64,000 nucleotides of DNA from Ceriagrion tenellum (GCA_963169105.1 OY720643.1:81699696-81763695); one strand, 5' to 3'; numbered from the stretch's first letter, positions 22,979 to 34,580 are shown. The notes: generated by a model from the sequence alone, not told the origin. Translations and numbers: made by a program.

Positions 22979-23240
22979 TCACAGTGGAAAAATCATTCGG
23001 CTGGACTGGGAATCGAACCCATACCCCTCGATTTTGCATCATGAGTGCTCTCCGCCGTCGAGCCGTTGCCGTGTGCCGTTGAGCGGCGCGAAATCGAGGG
23101 ATCTGGGTTCGATTCCCAGTCCAGGCGAATGATTTGTCTACTGAGTTTCACACAATTGTGTGATCACTAGCGGGCGATTCTGTTAAAGTTACTAGCTCCG
23201 CAGCTAGCTCCGCAGTACTTTGAAAACATATTCTAAACTA
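22979..23240. mobile_element. Two copies of a tRNA-derived SINE in head-to-head inverted arrangement
   Basis: The left copy is on the minus strand, with box B complement GGAATCGAACC at 23009-23019. The right copy is on the plus strand, with box B GGTTCGATTCC at 23106-23116. Arms 22979-23034 and 23091-23146 are reverse complements with scattered mismatches, separated by 56 bases. The right copy continues with the family tail (CACACAATTGTGTGATCACT), which is also seen at 52.3 kb. The transcript of either strand would fold into a long hairpin. It could arise from one insertion into another or by inverted duplication. Confidence 0.75.
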
Positions 23241-23383
23241 TACTTAGAAAAATAACTTTTTGATCTGAGGCCAGAGTAAAACACACAAGAACCTAGAAAT
23301 AAACAACATGAGTCACCGCAGGATAATATTTGGAAGGATTAGAAAATATGGGGTAAGCAAAATCATTACAAGCGAGAATTACG

Positions 23384-23595
23384 AAATAACACCAATAAAC
23401 ATGGCCTAAAAATATGTCGATTGACCACGTTAACAGGATGTAAGACAATAAGAGAGTAGAGATTTCGAGAGATATGAGACTAAAAGTTACATAAAAAATA
23501 CTAGATGATCAAAGAAAAGGTGAAAGTAATGTATTGGAGAATAATGATTCATTTAAAAAAGGGTCAAAACCTACAAGAAGAAAATAAAACTGCAT
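23384..23595. repeat. Direct repeat, right copy
   Basis: This is the partner of 21948-22169, 1.44 kb away in the same orientation. The interval between them contains a LINE-B tail and the SINE pair. Confidence 0.7.
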
Positions 23596-26015
23596 GTAAG
23601 GAGAGGAAGTGACGAAATAAGGATCTTTGACAGCATGGAAGTTAGAGGTACTCTCGCAAATGCCTAAGAACCATCATTACGACAATGAAAACTAATTACA
23701 AAGAGAATTGGTAATGACAATGGGGATATCTTATTTTAAAATTATATGAAACTGAGGCGGGGTCACGGATATTTTTTGCGCCTTGTCAAAATCTACACTA
23801 TTAACGCCATTCCACATTTATGCGGGATGTTGGCATACATCATTAGCGAGACTAGCCCTTCAAGGGAAAGAACAGTGTTTTTTAAGGCATTTCTTTACTT
23901 CTTAGCCTCCTCAAATTTAACGGTCGTTACCTAGCGAGGGGGTAAATTCCATGGGAAACCGTAAAAGCGGTAGTGACAAAAATAAAGTGCCTGTTGATGG
24001 CCTGCATCAGCGACATCCTCACTGGCTATTCATTCTCGGATCACGCGTTCAGAGAGCAATGCTGAGTTGAAATATATTCCTGCCTTGGCCTCAACACAAA
24101 AAAGCATCAATGTCTGATAATTTAGGTCATGAAAAAAGAGCCAATTTCTACTGTAAGTAGACTGAAAATTCTCTTTTTAGATTCTAGGCTTCTCACCGTC
24201 ACCTTGTATGTTTCGCTACTTTTTGCAAAAGAAATTAAGTTTCGCTACTTTTCCAATATGAGAAATTTTGCAACTTTTTCATAGCATGCAACCACCTAAT
24301 TAGAGAAATTATTCAACTTGAATTGAGATGATGAAGAAACGAAAAAATCTTCATTTGCAAGTATGCGATGGTGAATCTAAAGGTTCTCCTACGGAGTTAT
24401 TAATACGGCTTATAAGCCTTCAGATATCTCGGCGAAGCCGCTACCTAGAACTATACAAACATCTGAAACAAATTTCTAGCCCAGATGTAGAATTCCCTAT
24501 GGGAACAGTCGTAGTTTGAAGAAGATGATGTCACTATAATTATCCATAAAAGTGGAAAGTTTATTTAGGAAATGCATGAGGACTAACTTTAAAAAATCCG
24601 CAATCACAACCAAGTTATCTTCGAAAACCAAATTCTTCTCTTAATGTAAAGTTATACTAATTAGTCGAAGTATTTCTCTGAACAGTTTTACATTGCACTA
24701 ATTAAACCAGGTTCAAATTTAAAAATCGCTAATTTTTTGCATTATCAAATCGTTTTGGAAACAAGTACTTATTGAAATCAATGCTCATTAAAATCGACCC
24801 ATATAGATTTCCGCATTAAGCAATCAATAATACTTCGCCATGAGGATCTGGATTTCAAGTCTGTTCGTACGAATCTTCTTCCTCAGAAATATGATTCGTT
24901 TGTGAAGTTCAACCTCATTACGAGCCAAAGTTTGGCCGAGCAAGTATCAAGTTGATATTTGAGTTTCGACGCTCGCACGGCTCAATAGCCACCGACGAGC
25001 ATACCAGCAACTCCTCGACGATCATTTTCTCATTCTATGCTAGTGACTGTACCCTTAGATATTCGTTACAGACTCGAGATTGACATGCTAATAGGTTGGG
25101 TTTGAAATGCTTATAAATGTAATTTTCGTAGATTATCGAGAAAAGAAAACTAGTTTAGTTAAGCATAATAGTGAAGCTTACATACAGATACACTTCCGGA
25201 ATTTTATTTTCTTTTTAAAATATTTATCAAATTTTTGTAGGTCTATTGAAATAATTTTTCTATACCGGTTTCTTCTTTGCCTGTGATAGGAATTAGCATT
25301 CCCTCATAAATTACCTGATGCGCGAAAGTAGTAGTTCAGACGTACAAAAGCTTCCATTTCGATATTCTGAAGTCACTTTTTATAGAGAGATGTTCATTCA
25401 CTCTCGCTGCATATTGTAGGATAAGTATTTCATTTATTAATTTTTAGATGAATGTGTTTCCTAATATACCATAAGTTTGTATTTTAAAAATTAATTTAGT
25501 GCAAAATTTCACTATATTCAGATGCAATTTACATTTTACGGGCATTAATTTATCAAGTTCAGGTTTCAACCTTGGAGCCCACCATAGGCTTTCATTTCCA
25601 CGTTACATTTTTAAAATTATATTTCTTAATTCATTGTTATTTAAATGAAAGTAAATAAATTGTATTCTTATTCTATTGGAATAAATAAATAGATTAGGTA
25701 GTTGTCTTGCGCTAATGAATCTCTACAAGTGCCAATCCCGCATTTGAGGTCAATTATCATATAGGAAGAAATGCTGATTCAGTACTGATATCTTGGTAGA
25801 AATTTACAATACAATTTGATGAAAAAAAAAATTACTTGAACTAATGTTTATGATACCAATACCGAAGCGGAGCCCGTTCACTACTTCACTGTGAACTTTG
25901 ATTTCTTTTAATCCCATTTCTTGAGTTTTTTTGTCTCCTCAAAATATATGTTGAACAGTCATCGTGAGAGGTTTCATACCGGTCCGATTTCTATTCAATA
26001 GTTTTAGCCACTTTG
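23596..26015. other. Unassigned sequence, about 2.4 kb
   Basis: AT-rich with no supported gene. An ATG-started frame of 63 codons at 24328-24519 has no known motif. Nothing else stands out. Confidence 0.45.
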
Positions 26016-26152
26016 TAAAACTTTTTCATATGTTCAGGCTTAAACAAAAAAATCAGTAAGTTTTACTTAGAATATTTATTGGACGACCAGTTTCATCGAA
26101 TAGTCGACATTTTTAGGTACATAACATAGAGTTTTCAGTCATATATATTCAC
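26016..26152 (-). mobile_element. Penelope-type 3' end, minus-strand copy
   Basis: Read on the minus strand it gives GTACCTAAAAATGTCGACTA followed by TTCGATGAAAC and GGTCGTCCAATAAATATTC. It matches the plus-strand copy at 26640-26760. The words at the start of the block (GAATATATATGA) are shared as well. It lacks protein. Confidence 0.6.
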
Positions 26153-26179
26153 ATGTGGGGGACAGAACGAATAAAATAA

Positions 26180-26505
26180 CTTTGGGACGTTCTAAATAAG
26201 AAATGATGAAGTGTATAGAAGAGTAGACGAGAAAAGGACCATAAGGAACGCCATTCAGAAAAGAAGAACAAAAAGTGGATTGGACGCACTCTGAGACACA
26301 GTGGATTTGTGAAGAACATTATTGAAGGCAAAATAGAGGGAAAAGCCCCCAGAGGAAGACCAAGGAATAAGTTCAATGAGTAAATAAAGAGGAAAGTAAA
26401 TAGGAAGAGATACCAGGAGATATAGGAACTAGCAGCAGATAGGGGAGAGTAGAGGACTGCAGCCAACCAATCTTAGGATTGAACGACCAATGAATGAATG
26501 ATGGG
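26180..26505 (+). mobile_element. LINE-A 3' end (reverse transcriptase C-terminus)
   Basis: The plus strand reads RNDEVYRRVDEKRTIRNA and, after a frameshift near 26270, WIGRTLRHSGFVKN and IIEGKIEGKAPRGRPR up to a stop. This HxGxxxxxIIEGK and GRPR sequence is the usual C-terminal region of a large group of arthropod LINEs. The 3' end carries a GAATGAATGATGG tail. It matches 55795-56528, which has the same order of segments. Frameshift and stops make it inactive. Confidence 0.8.
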
Positions 26506-26639
26506 TGAGGGATAGGCTTTGGACAGTAAGACGAGAAAGGGAGGCGGGGGTTGGGATGAGTTCAGAGTTTCACGCGGGGGAGGAAGAAAGGGTTGAGTAA
26601 GGGTGAGGGGTTGAAGGTTAGTCATTGGTGGTTCCAACC
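26506..26639. other. G-rich purine tract between LINE-A and the Penelope-type end
   Basis: Plus-strand G-rich sequence such as GGGAGGCGGGGGTTGGG. It has no other feature. Confidence 0.4.
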
Positions 26640-26760
26640 TTTGAATATATATGATGAGATCTCTATTTAATGTACCTGATGATGTCGACTATTCAACGAA
26701 ATCGATCGTCCAAGAAGTATTCTACATAAAGCTTCCAAAGATGTTGTAAATTCCGATTTC
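26640..26760 (+). mobile_element. Penelope-type 3' end, plus-strand copy
   Basis: It reads GTACCTGATGATGTCGACTA, then TTCAACGAAATCGATCGTCC. CTGATGA, a GTCGAC...TTCAAC stem, GAAA and GTC occur in the order seen in Penelope-like 3' regions. It is an inverted partner of 26016-26152, with LINE-A between them. No GIY-YIG reading was found upstream. Confidence 0.6.
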
Positions 26761-29394
26761 TATGTTCATTTTAGCCTATATTTTTCTTGATTATATTTTC
26801 CGTTTATTATTTTCAATGACCATAGTATATATTCATTCAAATCAATTGCAAGACCTAAATTCTTCAGTGCAGTGTACTGTTGACCTCCAAGAACGTGAGA
26901 ATAACCTCGGAATTGGTCCAGATGAAAATAACTCCAGGTCAAAAGATCATCGACTACGAAGGAAGAATATCAATGCCGATACATGAGCGCAAGTTATTTT
27001 AGGAAAACTTAAGATCAAAAAATATGTAGCGGACTAGGAAGAAAATTTCCCAACAGGGCCAACATCATGGTTCCAGTTACTCTTGCTATAACAATGATCC
27101 ATTGGTCAGTACTGAGGCTTCGGATAAATATCACACATTTATTTCTATAAATGTATTTCAATAAGCCGTCATTGAAAATTTGAGGAATCTAGCGCAAGTA
27201 ATTGAACCAGGTGATTCCCGCGCTTGGTTTGATTTTTTCCTCAATTCAAGAAACTACGTGGGCCCTGATGATGCGAACATCCAGTTTCTCGTTCCTATTT
27301 CTGGAATTCCATCTCATAAATACGAAGAGAAATTCGTCCTAATATAAGCTAAACACAGACGGAAACCACAAAATTCTCCGACGTAGTTTCATTCAGAGCA
27401 TTGGCTTTAAAGGCTAAACACACTTTTACTTGGAATGCAGGAGTCATTTAGTCCTCTTTGTTGATGGAGGCCTTTATACATGCCGTTGCCTGGCACGTTT
27501 CGTTAGCTGCCGTTACTCCCAGTGTTGCCGTAGACGCTATTGGAAAACGTTAGAGCAAAATTTCTCCCATTACGTTCTCAGCTTCATAATGCAGTGATAT
27601 ATTCAGCCGGACTCAATGAAAGGCGCTGTCGATCTCCATTAACTTTCCCGCTGACTCTCGACCAAGGGAATTTTAACAGCCAAGTAAAAGGATAATACAT
27701 AAAAGATAATAAAAAAAACGCTAAATGTAACATAAAATCCCTCCGAATTCTATTTTAAAAGACTGGGGGCTAGTTTTGTATTGTTCACATTATTATAAGT
27801 GGCGTAAAGTGTACTTCATTTAAACCGGGTCCTGAAATGAGATATTTTTATCAAAGGATTGCATAAACATTGATAAGTAAGAGAGCAAATGGAAAGATAT
27901 TTTAACATGTGATAAGTGTTGTAGGTGGAAAATATTGTAGTACTGCAGGAGTAAGCCACGTGAAAATTATTTTCTCGCCAAAAAATGTCAAATGTTAACT
28001 CGTCAAAAAGATAGTTTAATAGAATTATAAGCTAAAGTGATCAGATTAGTCATAGAATAATGTTAATAATATATTTTTATTCAATGACTACTATTCAAAG
28101 CATGCTTATCTTATCTCTCAGAAAATATATATCTTCCAGCCAGCACATCTTACTTATGACTGTTCTTCACTACTTAATGGTAGCAAAACTAGTAGCTTCA
28201 TTTATGCGGGAACTACGACGTCTGGGGCATTTCGCATCGCCCTTAGCCCTTTCTTTTACCGCATGTGAGTGGTAATTGATAGTCCTTGCTTGGACGACAG
28301 GACTGATCTCGAATGAAAGAGAATTCTATAAGTGTCACAATTGGGCCCAAAGTTCTAAAGAGAGGAGGTATCTCAGTGAACATTCTTATCACATGCTTCA
28401 GCTTAAAAATTTGTATTTTCTCATAATAACGGAATCATAGCGTTTGAGAGCATTAAAGATCTGACGATACATGCAAATTTCAACGAGCAGAATGCCATGG
28501 GGACAAATAAAATGAGAACAATATCCTGCAGTATGACGGTAATAGTTGCAAAACTTTTCTTACACTTTGCGAACTGTCCGCATATATCCATTGCCATGAA
28601 ATCGGAGAGGGTTATTGAATGATAACGAAAATGAAATAAACAGATGAAACCAATCGTAAGGATGTTTAACGGGAGCATTTCCTATTCCCAAAAATGTTCA
28701 GAGACCATAGCAGCTACTGATGCATTATAATAAATTTTTCCATTAGATATTTGGTTTATAAATTGATTTTCTCTCTGAGAAGTTTCTTTCATCCTCGGAG
28801 TAGTATCAACTGAAAAATCTCGCAGTCCTCACCTCATGTTACTCTTATACTTGTATGCATTTACTGCAGTGGTATTTTTCATTACTACATGTAGTTTCCA
28901 TAATATTGGTAGTTTGTCTATGGCGTTTTTCATGTCTGTAGCATTTTACCTCTTCAAAAGTTTCTGCTTATACATTAATAAAGTATTTACGTTGCTTTTG
29001 ATACGATTATTTGTAATAAGCCTCTAATAACTCAATCCCCTGCAATACATGCTTAAAGTGGATTGCCAGTAGTTATACAGACATTGGCACTACGTACAAG
29101 AGAGGATAAAATTAACTTGGTGAACATTTCTGCAAAATCGAAGTGACAGACTTATTGGAGGAATTCTATGTCAGAGTAGCCTCTTTTAAAACTGTTGTAG
29201 CAGAAACGACAAAAGGGAAGTGTAGCTAAGGCAGGAGAAAGACAATTGCATGACAAAAAAGATGAAATAACATTAAAATGATAAGCTTTCAATGCAAAAT
29301 TGGTTACCAGATGAAGAATAGGAGGTCTGTATCACATAAATCTGCTGTTTGACGATTAATCATGATTCCAAAGAGGTATTTTTTTCGGTAAGGT
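26761..29394. other. Unassigned sequence, about 2.6 kb
   Basis: No supported gene. One frame of 61 codons at 27164-27346 (SRAWFDFFLNSRNYVGPDDA in the middle) looks protein-like but starts directly after a stop, lacks ATG and could not be identified. It may be an exon or a transposon scrap. Confidence 0.4.
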
Positions 29395-29541
29395 ACATCT
29401 AAATGTACATACTACCCCGCAATCTGCCGCATCGGCATATGGCAGTGCGTTTTAGGACACCAGCCATGTAAAGATATAAGGTTTTGGGAGGTGAAATGGT
29501 GACGTGCATTATAGGAATGAATTTATTGGAGTTCAGTTTTT
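29395..29541 (-). mobile_element. LINE-B1 3' end, very short copy
   Basis: The plus strand has CATCTAAATGTACATACTAC, a CCCGCAATCTGCCGCATCGG block and TTTTGGGAGGTGAAATGGTG. It is cut off at CAGTTTTTATG, about 150 bp from the tail. Confidence 0.72.
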
Positions 29542-29556
29542 ATGAAGCTGAGCTCC

Positions 29557-29760
29557 ACTTCACGACTTGCGAAATCGAGAAGAGCTTGGTATGTGAGTTT
29601 TGGGATCCAGATTAGGAAAAAACGTCATTGATCGATCAAATAAAGCTAGCTTAGTTTGAGCGTAAGACTTACCTTAACACAACAGAGGCCAAGTTAGAAT
29701 TTCATATCTAAATTTAATCTACATTAACGAAACACCGTGAAAGCCACCACTTGGGTATGA
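29557..29760. repeat. Direct repeat, left copy
   Basis: It pairs with 30394-30600. Both begin ACTTCACGACTTGCG and share GATCAAATAAA and a final AAGCCACCACT block. The last ~35 bases, read on the minus strand, resemble the LINE-B2 terminus (CCCTAGTGGTGGCTT in the right copy). The repeats do not have TG...CA ends, so they are not obvious LTRs. Confidence 0.72.
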
Positions 29761-29879
29761 GGCTCGGGGTGATTCCATTCGGTAAGATACATTCTATATG
29801 TTATCTCATTTATTCATAAATCTATCCCTCCTACCTATTACGCAATAATTTCTCAAGTACTCCATTCCTACTGTATTTA

Positions 29880-30345
29880 GCCGGCCCTAATTAAGAAGTC
29901 AACGGGGAAATATCGCACAGTCCTCGGGTCCTGTGGAACACAACGTTAGGGAGTCGCAAGTAAAAAAACCGAAGGTATGCGGGTGAAACGATGGCACCTA
30001 GCCCGGTTAGCAGGGAACCAAGGAGTTGCAACGTGTCGCAGCTCAAAGTGGCGGTGCGGGAAAGGAGTCGGAGAGGGGGTTGGGAAGTGGGCGAATAGAA
30101 GAATGACCAGCTGGGCAAAGGGAGCCAGGGTGCCACCCGCGAAAATATCTCCTCCACGACCTATATCCTTCTCTCTCCGACCCCCACCTAACATGCGTCG
30201 CTTTTTTTCTCCTTCGACGTTTTCCCGGCCGTCCCAGGAGGGCAAGAGGCGATTTAGAATCCTTGAGGGAACCCTTAACGCCGGGGCGATTCCTTGCTCG
30301 CTGCCACTGCAGCGGGACCTGGCCTAAGGGCTCAACACGCGCGCA
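29880..30345. other. GC- and CpG-rich block between the direct repeats
   Basis: G+C is much higher than in the neighbourhood, with overlapping ORFs of about 90-116 codons on both strands. None shows a known motif or a convincing ATG context, so I treat them as consequences of composition. It may be an unmethylated regulatory region, an exon, or the body of a short repeat-bounded element. Confidence 0.35.
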
Positions 30346-30393
30346 CACAAAGTAAAGCACGAAAAATCTTTCACGCGATGGTTGTAACCGCCA

Positions 30394-30600
30394 GACTTCA
30401 CGACTTGCGGAATCGGGTGGGGCTTGATGTGTGAGTTTCGGGGTCCGGATTAGGAACAGAGTGTCATTGGTCGATCAAATAAACTTAGGCTAGTGTGAGC
30501 GAGAGATTAACCTAGTCAAAAAAGTGGCCAAGTCAGAATTCTATATCTAAATTTCCATCTACATCAGCGAAGCACCGGGAAAGCCACCACTAGGGGATGA
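30394..30600. repeat. Direct repeat, right copy
   Basis: This is the partner of 29557-29760 in the same orientation, 840 bp downstream. Mismatches are spread evenly with few indels. Confidence 0.72.
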
Positions 30601-33600
30601 AAATAAAACAGGTTTAGAAATAAAAGTAGTTTCTGACACAAATTTTAGTCTGTGTTCATCCTTTCCGCTTAACACTTATAACAGCGAATCTTTCCTTCTT
30701 TGAAAAACACTGAATAAGATAATGAAAATCCAGTTGTATTCTAGGGGATTTCCAGGCAGGCTGTAATCTGGACACGGTTGAGTGACGATTTGAATGTACC
30801 TAGCTTCATTCGCAATGCCATTAATCATGAAATCATAGAGTACAGTGAAATTCGGCGACATAATTGGCATGATGAATTGATTTCAAGGAAATTCCAAGGA
30901 TTTTAGGATTATATATTTTTCAGTAGGTCAGGAGTAAAATTTAACACTTCGGTTGCCTTTGTCGTTCAATTTTTGACAAAATGAAAAAAAATCATCGCTC
31001 TAACTGAATTTTTAAAAAATTGAGGATTTTTCCAGGATATACTAAATTTTTAAAATTTTAAATCCTAAATTTCCTAAGTTTCAGTTTTAATTTTTAAAAT
31101 CCTAACTTTAAATTTTAAAAAATAAATCCAGGTTTTCCAGGATAACTTTGCTATCCCATTCAGGAGCTCGTTGGCCTTTTTTGGGAGTCATCCTGGAGGG
31201 TTCCCAAAGGCATTGGAAAAGGTCCCACTCGGTAATTATTTTTGACCGGGTCTCAACTTAATTTTACCGGACTAGTAGAGTAGTATGTAGATATAGCTAG
31301 GGACCGCCTCACCTACCACTTTATATTCGTAAAAGTAATTCCCAGAAATTTAACGTTAAATCCCTGCTATATTGAGCTCACTTAGCATCAAGAGTACACT
31401 ACTTTAAAGGTTTCCGTCCTGGTCAACCTTTGCGACTTGGTGGAAAGGATGATAGGGTTGAGGTTGTGGTGAGCCGGGCGTGAGAATGCGATAAATACCA
31501 TCCTTTCCACATCCACGGACGAAATGGAACCCAGTTTGTGACTTCCGGAGCACTCTCTCATCCTCTCCCACTCTTCTCCAACTGGGATGAGTCCATCTTG
31601 CGCAGCATCAAGGAGCTCTCTTTTATCTCCGGAGCCCGATCTCTTGACCTCTATCCCTTTCCTGCACCCACCACCCTTCCTCCAATCCTCCCATCCTAGC
31701 GCCATAAGCACCACTCTCCACCTCTTATCTTGCCGGCCATATCTCTTAGAATATATACATCCCAGGCCGGTGGACTCATCCTTCTCCTAGCTCCCAACAT
31801 AAGGCCGATCCCCGGGTCGAATATGTGAGCCTAGGGGATAAAATCTTCGTGGAAAAACTTTCACCTCGCCGGCGTAAATGCTAAAACAATGGTGACTGCT
31901 TCCAGGAAAAGTTTTGAACTCACCGACACCAGTGGCTTTTAAACTTTTCTGATCAAATCTCTTCTTTTAACAGAGCGCACAATGTCACTATCACCTTACA
32001 AATATAAGTTTTATAATAATAATTTGACGCAAAAATGAAATTAATGCGCAATTTGAAGAATGTTTTCCCTTAGTCGCATTCAATTAACTATATTAAACGA
32101 CGCCGAATAATGTTAAGAAAAATTCTTCGACAACTTTATAAATGATCTACATAACGTTACCTATTGATGAATTGTTGTCTCAAATCTTCCTAAATCCCTC
32201 CGAGGGTAAGGGAATAAAGAGAAGGGTGTTAGGAGACGTGTAATTTTTTCTCAAAAGATAAATATATAGTGTATAGTTCATAAATTAATAAATGAAATTT
32301 TGGGCTAAATATAACTTTGGCTGCGCGAAAGTAATGTGATGTTTAATGCCAATAAGATTTTATATCGGCTGGCACACTTTGGCCACACTTGGATCGCGAT
32401 CAGCAAAGATTAGTTGCGTAAATGATCTTCTTGGTTATTCTTTTGGTGTTAAAATTAATGGATTGTCCCTTTAATCTATTTTCTTAATATGATACGTCTT
32501 ATATGCAGGACACCTCGCATAATTGCTGAATTATCCTAGTATCTCAAACCACCGAAGCAATAGACTCAATACGTAGTTTCAGTTTGTGTTACCTATCCAC
32601 TGTCCAGTAAAGGAAAACAAATAATTTACATAGTCCACAGCTGCTTACTTCACTGACCAAGATTTCTACTTGTACATCCATTTACAAGGCCTAGAAAATG
32701 ATGGTAAAAGTCGAAACATTCGGTCAGGAAAGTAAATAAAAGTGAACTATACATTTTTTCCTTTACTGAACACACCCATGCACTTGCAAATTACTGAAAT
32801 ATTCATGGCTTATATTCTATTTACAGAGTATTGCAACTATACTCGCTGTTTGAAATAAGTTGAAACGGGTTGTATAGTGCGAGTTTCTGATAACTTGCTG
32901 ACTGATAACCCCTCGCTGGGTTAGTTGGGTTGGCTGGGTGATTGGTAACCCATAATATTCACGCTTTTAGATCGGTGGTAGAGTACTATACAGATGTACA
33001 TATACATCCATTTCGTATTTCACGTTTCTCGTTAGGGCATGTGACAAGTGATTTTAGGGCATTAGTCAGTTTCGTGGTACGTGAGAGAGAATTAAGTTTT
33101 CAGTACCAATCAGGGCATTTAAATGAGCAATAGTTGTTCGTAGGTCTGTCAGGAAACTATTTTTGGGACAGCAGTAACAATTTTGACGCTTATAACGAAG
33201 TAGTGTATGTGATGGGTTTTAGATACCAGAAATTTTATGAACTGGATCTTATACACGGGAAGTTCAGCACAGAGTCCGCATTAGAAATCCTTGAAATGAT
33301 ATCCAAGAAATATATAATTAATGGGTACTTAAGGAGGAAGATTATTTTATTTCAGGACTTTAAATATTACACGATACGCTGGAGACAACGAAACTTGTAC
33401 GTAAGCATATAAGAGAGCGGTAGTTGGAATAGTGACCGGGTGTACGAATATTTAGAAACAGAATCAATATTTATGGAATCCATATTGTTTTGGATCTTAT
33501 TACAGGAATCGGGTAGCAGGAAATTCCCCTTTCAAAACTTCTCTAGACTATTTCTTCGGATATTTAGACTCTTCATCTTCTGCCGAATATATTTAACGCA

Positions 33601-33889
33601 TGTATATCTAATGTCGCAAAATTACCCAAACACATTATTAACTCCAACCTGAAAAAATGAACTCGCTATACGTTGCAAAATAAACTATTTCATTATGAGA
33701 AAAATTTCAAGTGGTTAAAGGAGAATTTTCCAGCTTGATTACTTAACTCATAAATATTAAACTTAACTTCTTCAATCAAAAATGTTTCGGAGAAATAATT
33801 TTCGCCTATAAGCATTACACTAAGAAGATTAAATAAATGAAAACTTAATAAAGAAAACATAATAAAGATAACTAATTCTACATTCACAT
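30601..33889. other. Unassigned sequence, about 3.3 kb
   Basis: No gene is supported. 31000-31140 is rich in T-run and A-run blocks. A minus-strand frame of 108 codons at 31388-31714 and a plus-strand frame of 92 codons at 33134-33412 are the longest, and neither has a recognisable domain. Confidence 0.45.
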
Positions 33890-34356
33890 ATAACCCTGTT
33901 ATCCACCTCAGAGGCGTTCGGCAGGGGATGATTTATTACCAGCATGCACTATTGACTAAATATTAACTTTCACCAACATGTACCACACAATAGGTAATAG
34001 GTACGCTCCTAATCCTACAGACATCGTTGGATTAATCTATAATGCAACTACGTGGACCAAATAAAACAGGCATGCAGGAAACATGCAAAACATGATGTTA
34101 GTACAACGTGCTGGATTTAGAAACAAGCATTAGGGAGGAAATCAACTAATCAGCCGCAGTAACTGTCGATTAACCTAATTCAAAGTCCCAAAGTTTATTC
34201 CCCATATTTTATTCTTACGGTCTGATCTACCGTAATTTGCTGGAGTAGGTAAGGTATTATGAACTTCGTCAGAAAATAAGGTGGTTTTGAATTTACATAA
34301 ATGAGACAGTCTAATTTTTAATCGACGGTCTGAAAGTGATTCCCATCCCAGTTGTT
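33890..34356 (-). mobile_element. LINE-B3 3' end, longer copy
   Basis: The plus strand starts ACATATAACCCTGTTATCCA and then has GGCAGGGGATGATTTATTAC, matching the family terminus. The rest aligns with 8262-8775 up to CCATCCCAGTTGT at about 34345. No coding sequence is retained. Confidence 0.7.
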
Positions 34357-34373
34357 AAAAGTTTAAGTTCAAA

Positions 34374-34388
34374 CTTATTGCATCTTTT
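34374..34388. repeat. Left 15-bp target-site duplication
   Basis: CTTATTGCATCTTTT, identical to 34566-34580. Confidence 0.88.
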
Positions 34389-34565
34389 CCGCGTGAAAAC
34401 GACCGGCTGTATATGACGGTCACATTTACACGCATCGTCACTTCTCACCTGAAGAAGACAGCTGCAACGCTGTCGAAACTGTCGTCTTCGACAATGGAAA
34501 CACGCGGAAGAGAACCCGAAAAGTCTTTGATATCATGTGAACGACTCCGCGGAAGCCTTAGCGTT
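34389..34565 (+). mobile_element. 177-bp insertion with Penelope-type hairpin and perfect 15-bp target duplication
   Basis: CTTATTGCATCTTTT occurs at 34374-34388 and again at 34566-34580, exactly bracketing this segment. Taking out the insert and one duplicate restores the tandem repeat unit. The insert contains CACCTGAAGAA, then the perfect hairpin GACAGC (34457-34462), loop TGCAAC, GCTGTC (34469-34474), followed by GAAAC and GTC. It also has CCGCGTG at its left edge and the inverse CACGCGG at about 34500. There is no ORF of interest. It looks like a short non-autonomous or truncated Penelope-related insertion. Confidence 0.78.
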
Positions 34566-34580
34566 CTTATTGCATCTTTT
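34566..34580. repeat. Right 15-bp target-site duplication
   Basis: CTTATTGCATCTTTT, identical to 34374-34388. Confidence 0.88.

Noticed and set aside
26675..26730. Complete hammerhead ribozyme at the Penelope-type end
   Set aside because: The core words are in order, but bases next to CTGATGA and after GTC do not pair, so stem I is missing; kept only as a hammerhead-like observation.
29891..30360. Overlapping ORFs of 88-116 codons on both strands
   Set aside because: High G+C lowers stop frequency. No frame shows a domain, and the open frames overlap on both strands.
33134..33412. 92-codon plus-strand frame
   Set aside because: It starts directly after a stop with a non-ATG codon and matches no family that I know. 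The AT-rich amino-acid make-up is compatible with chance.
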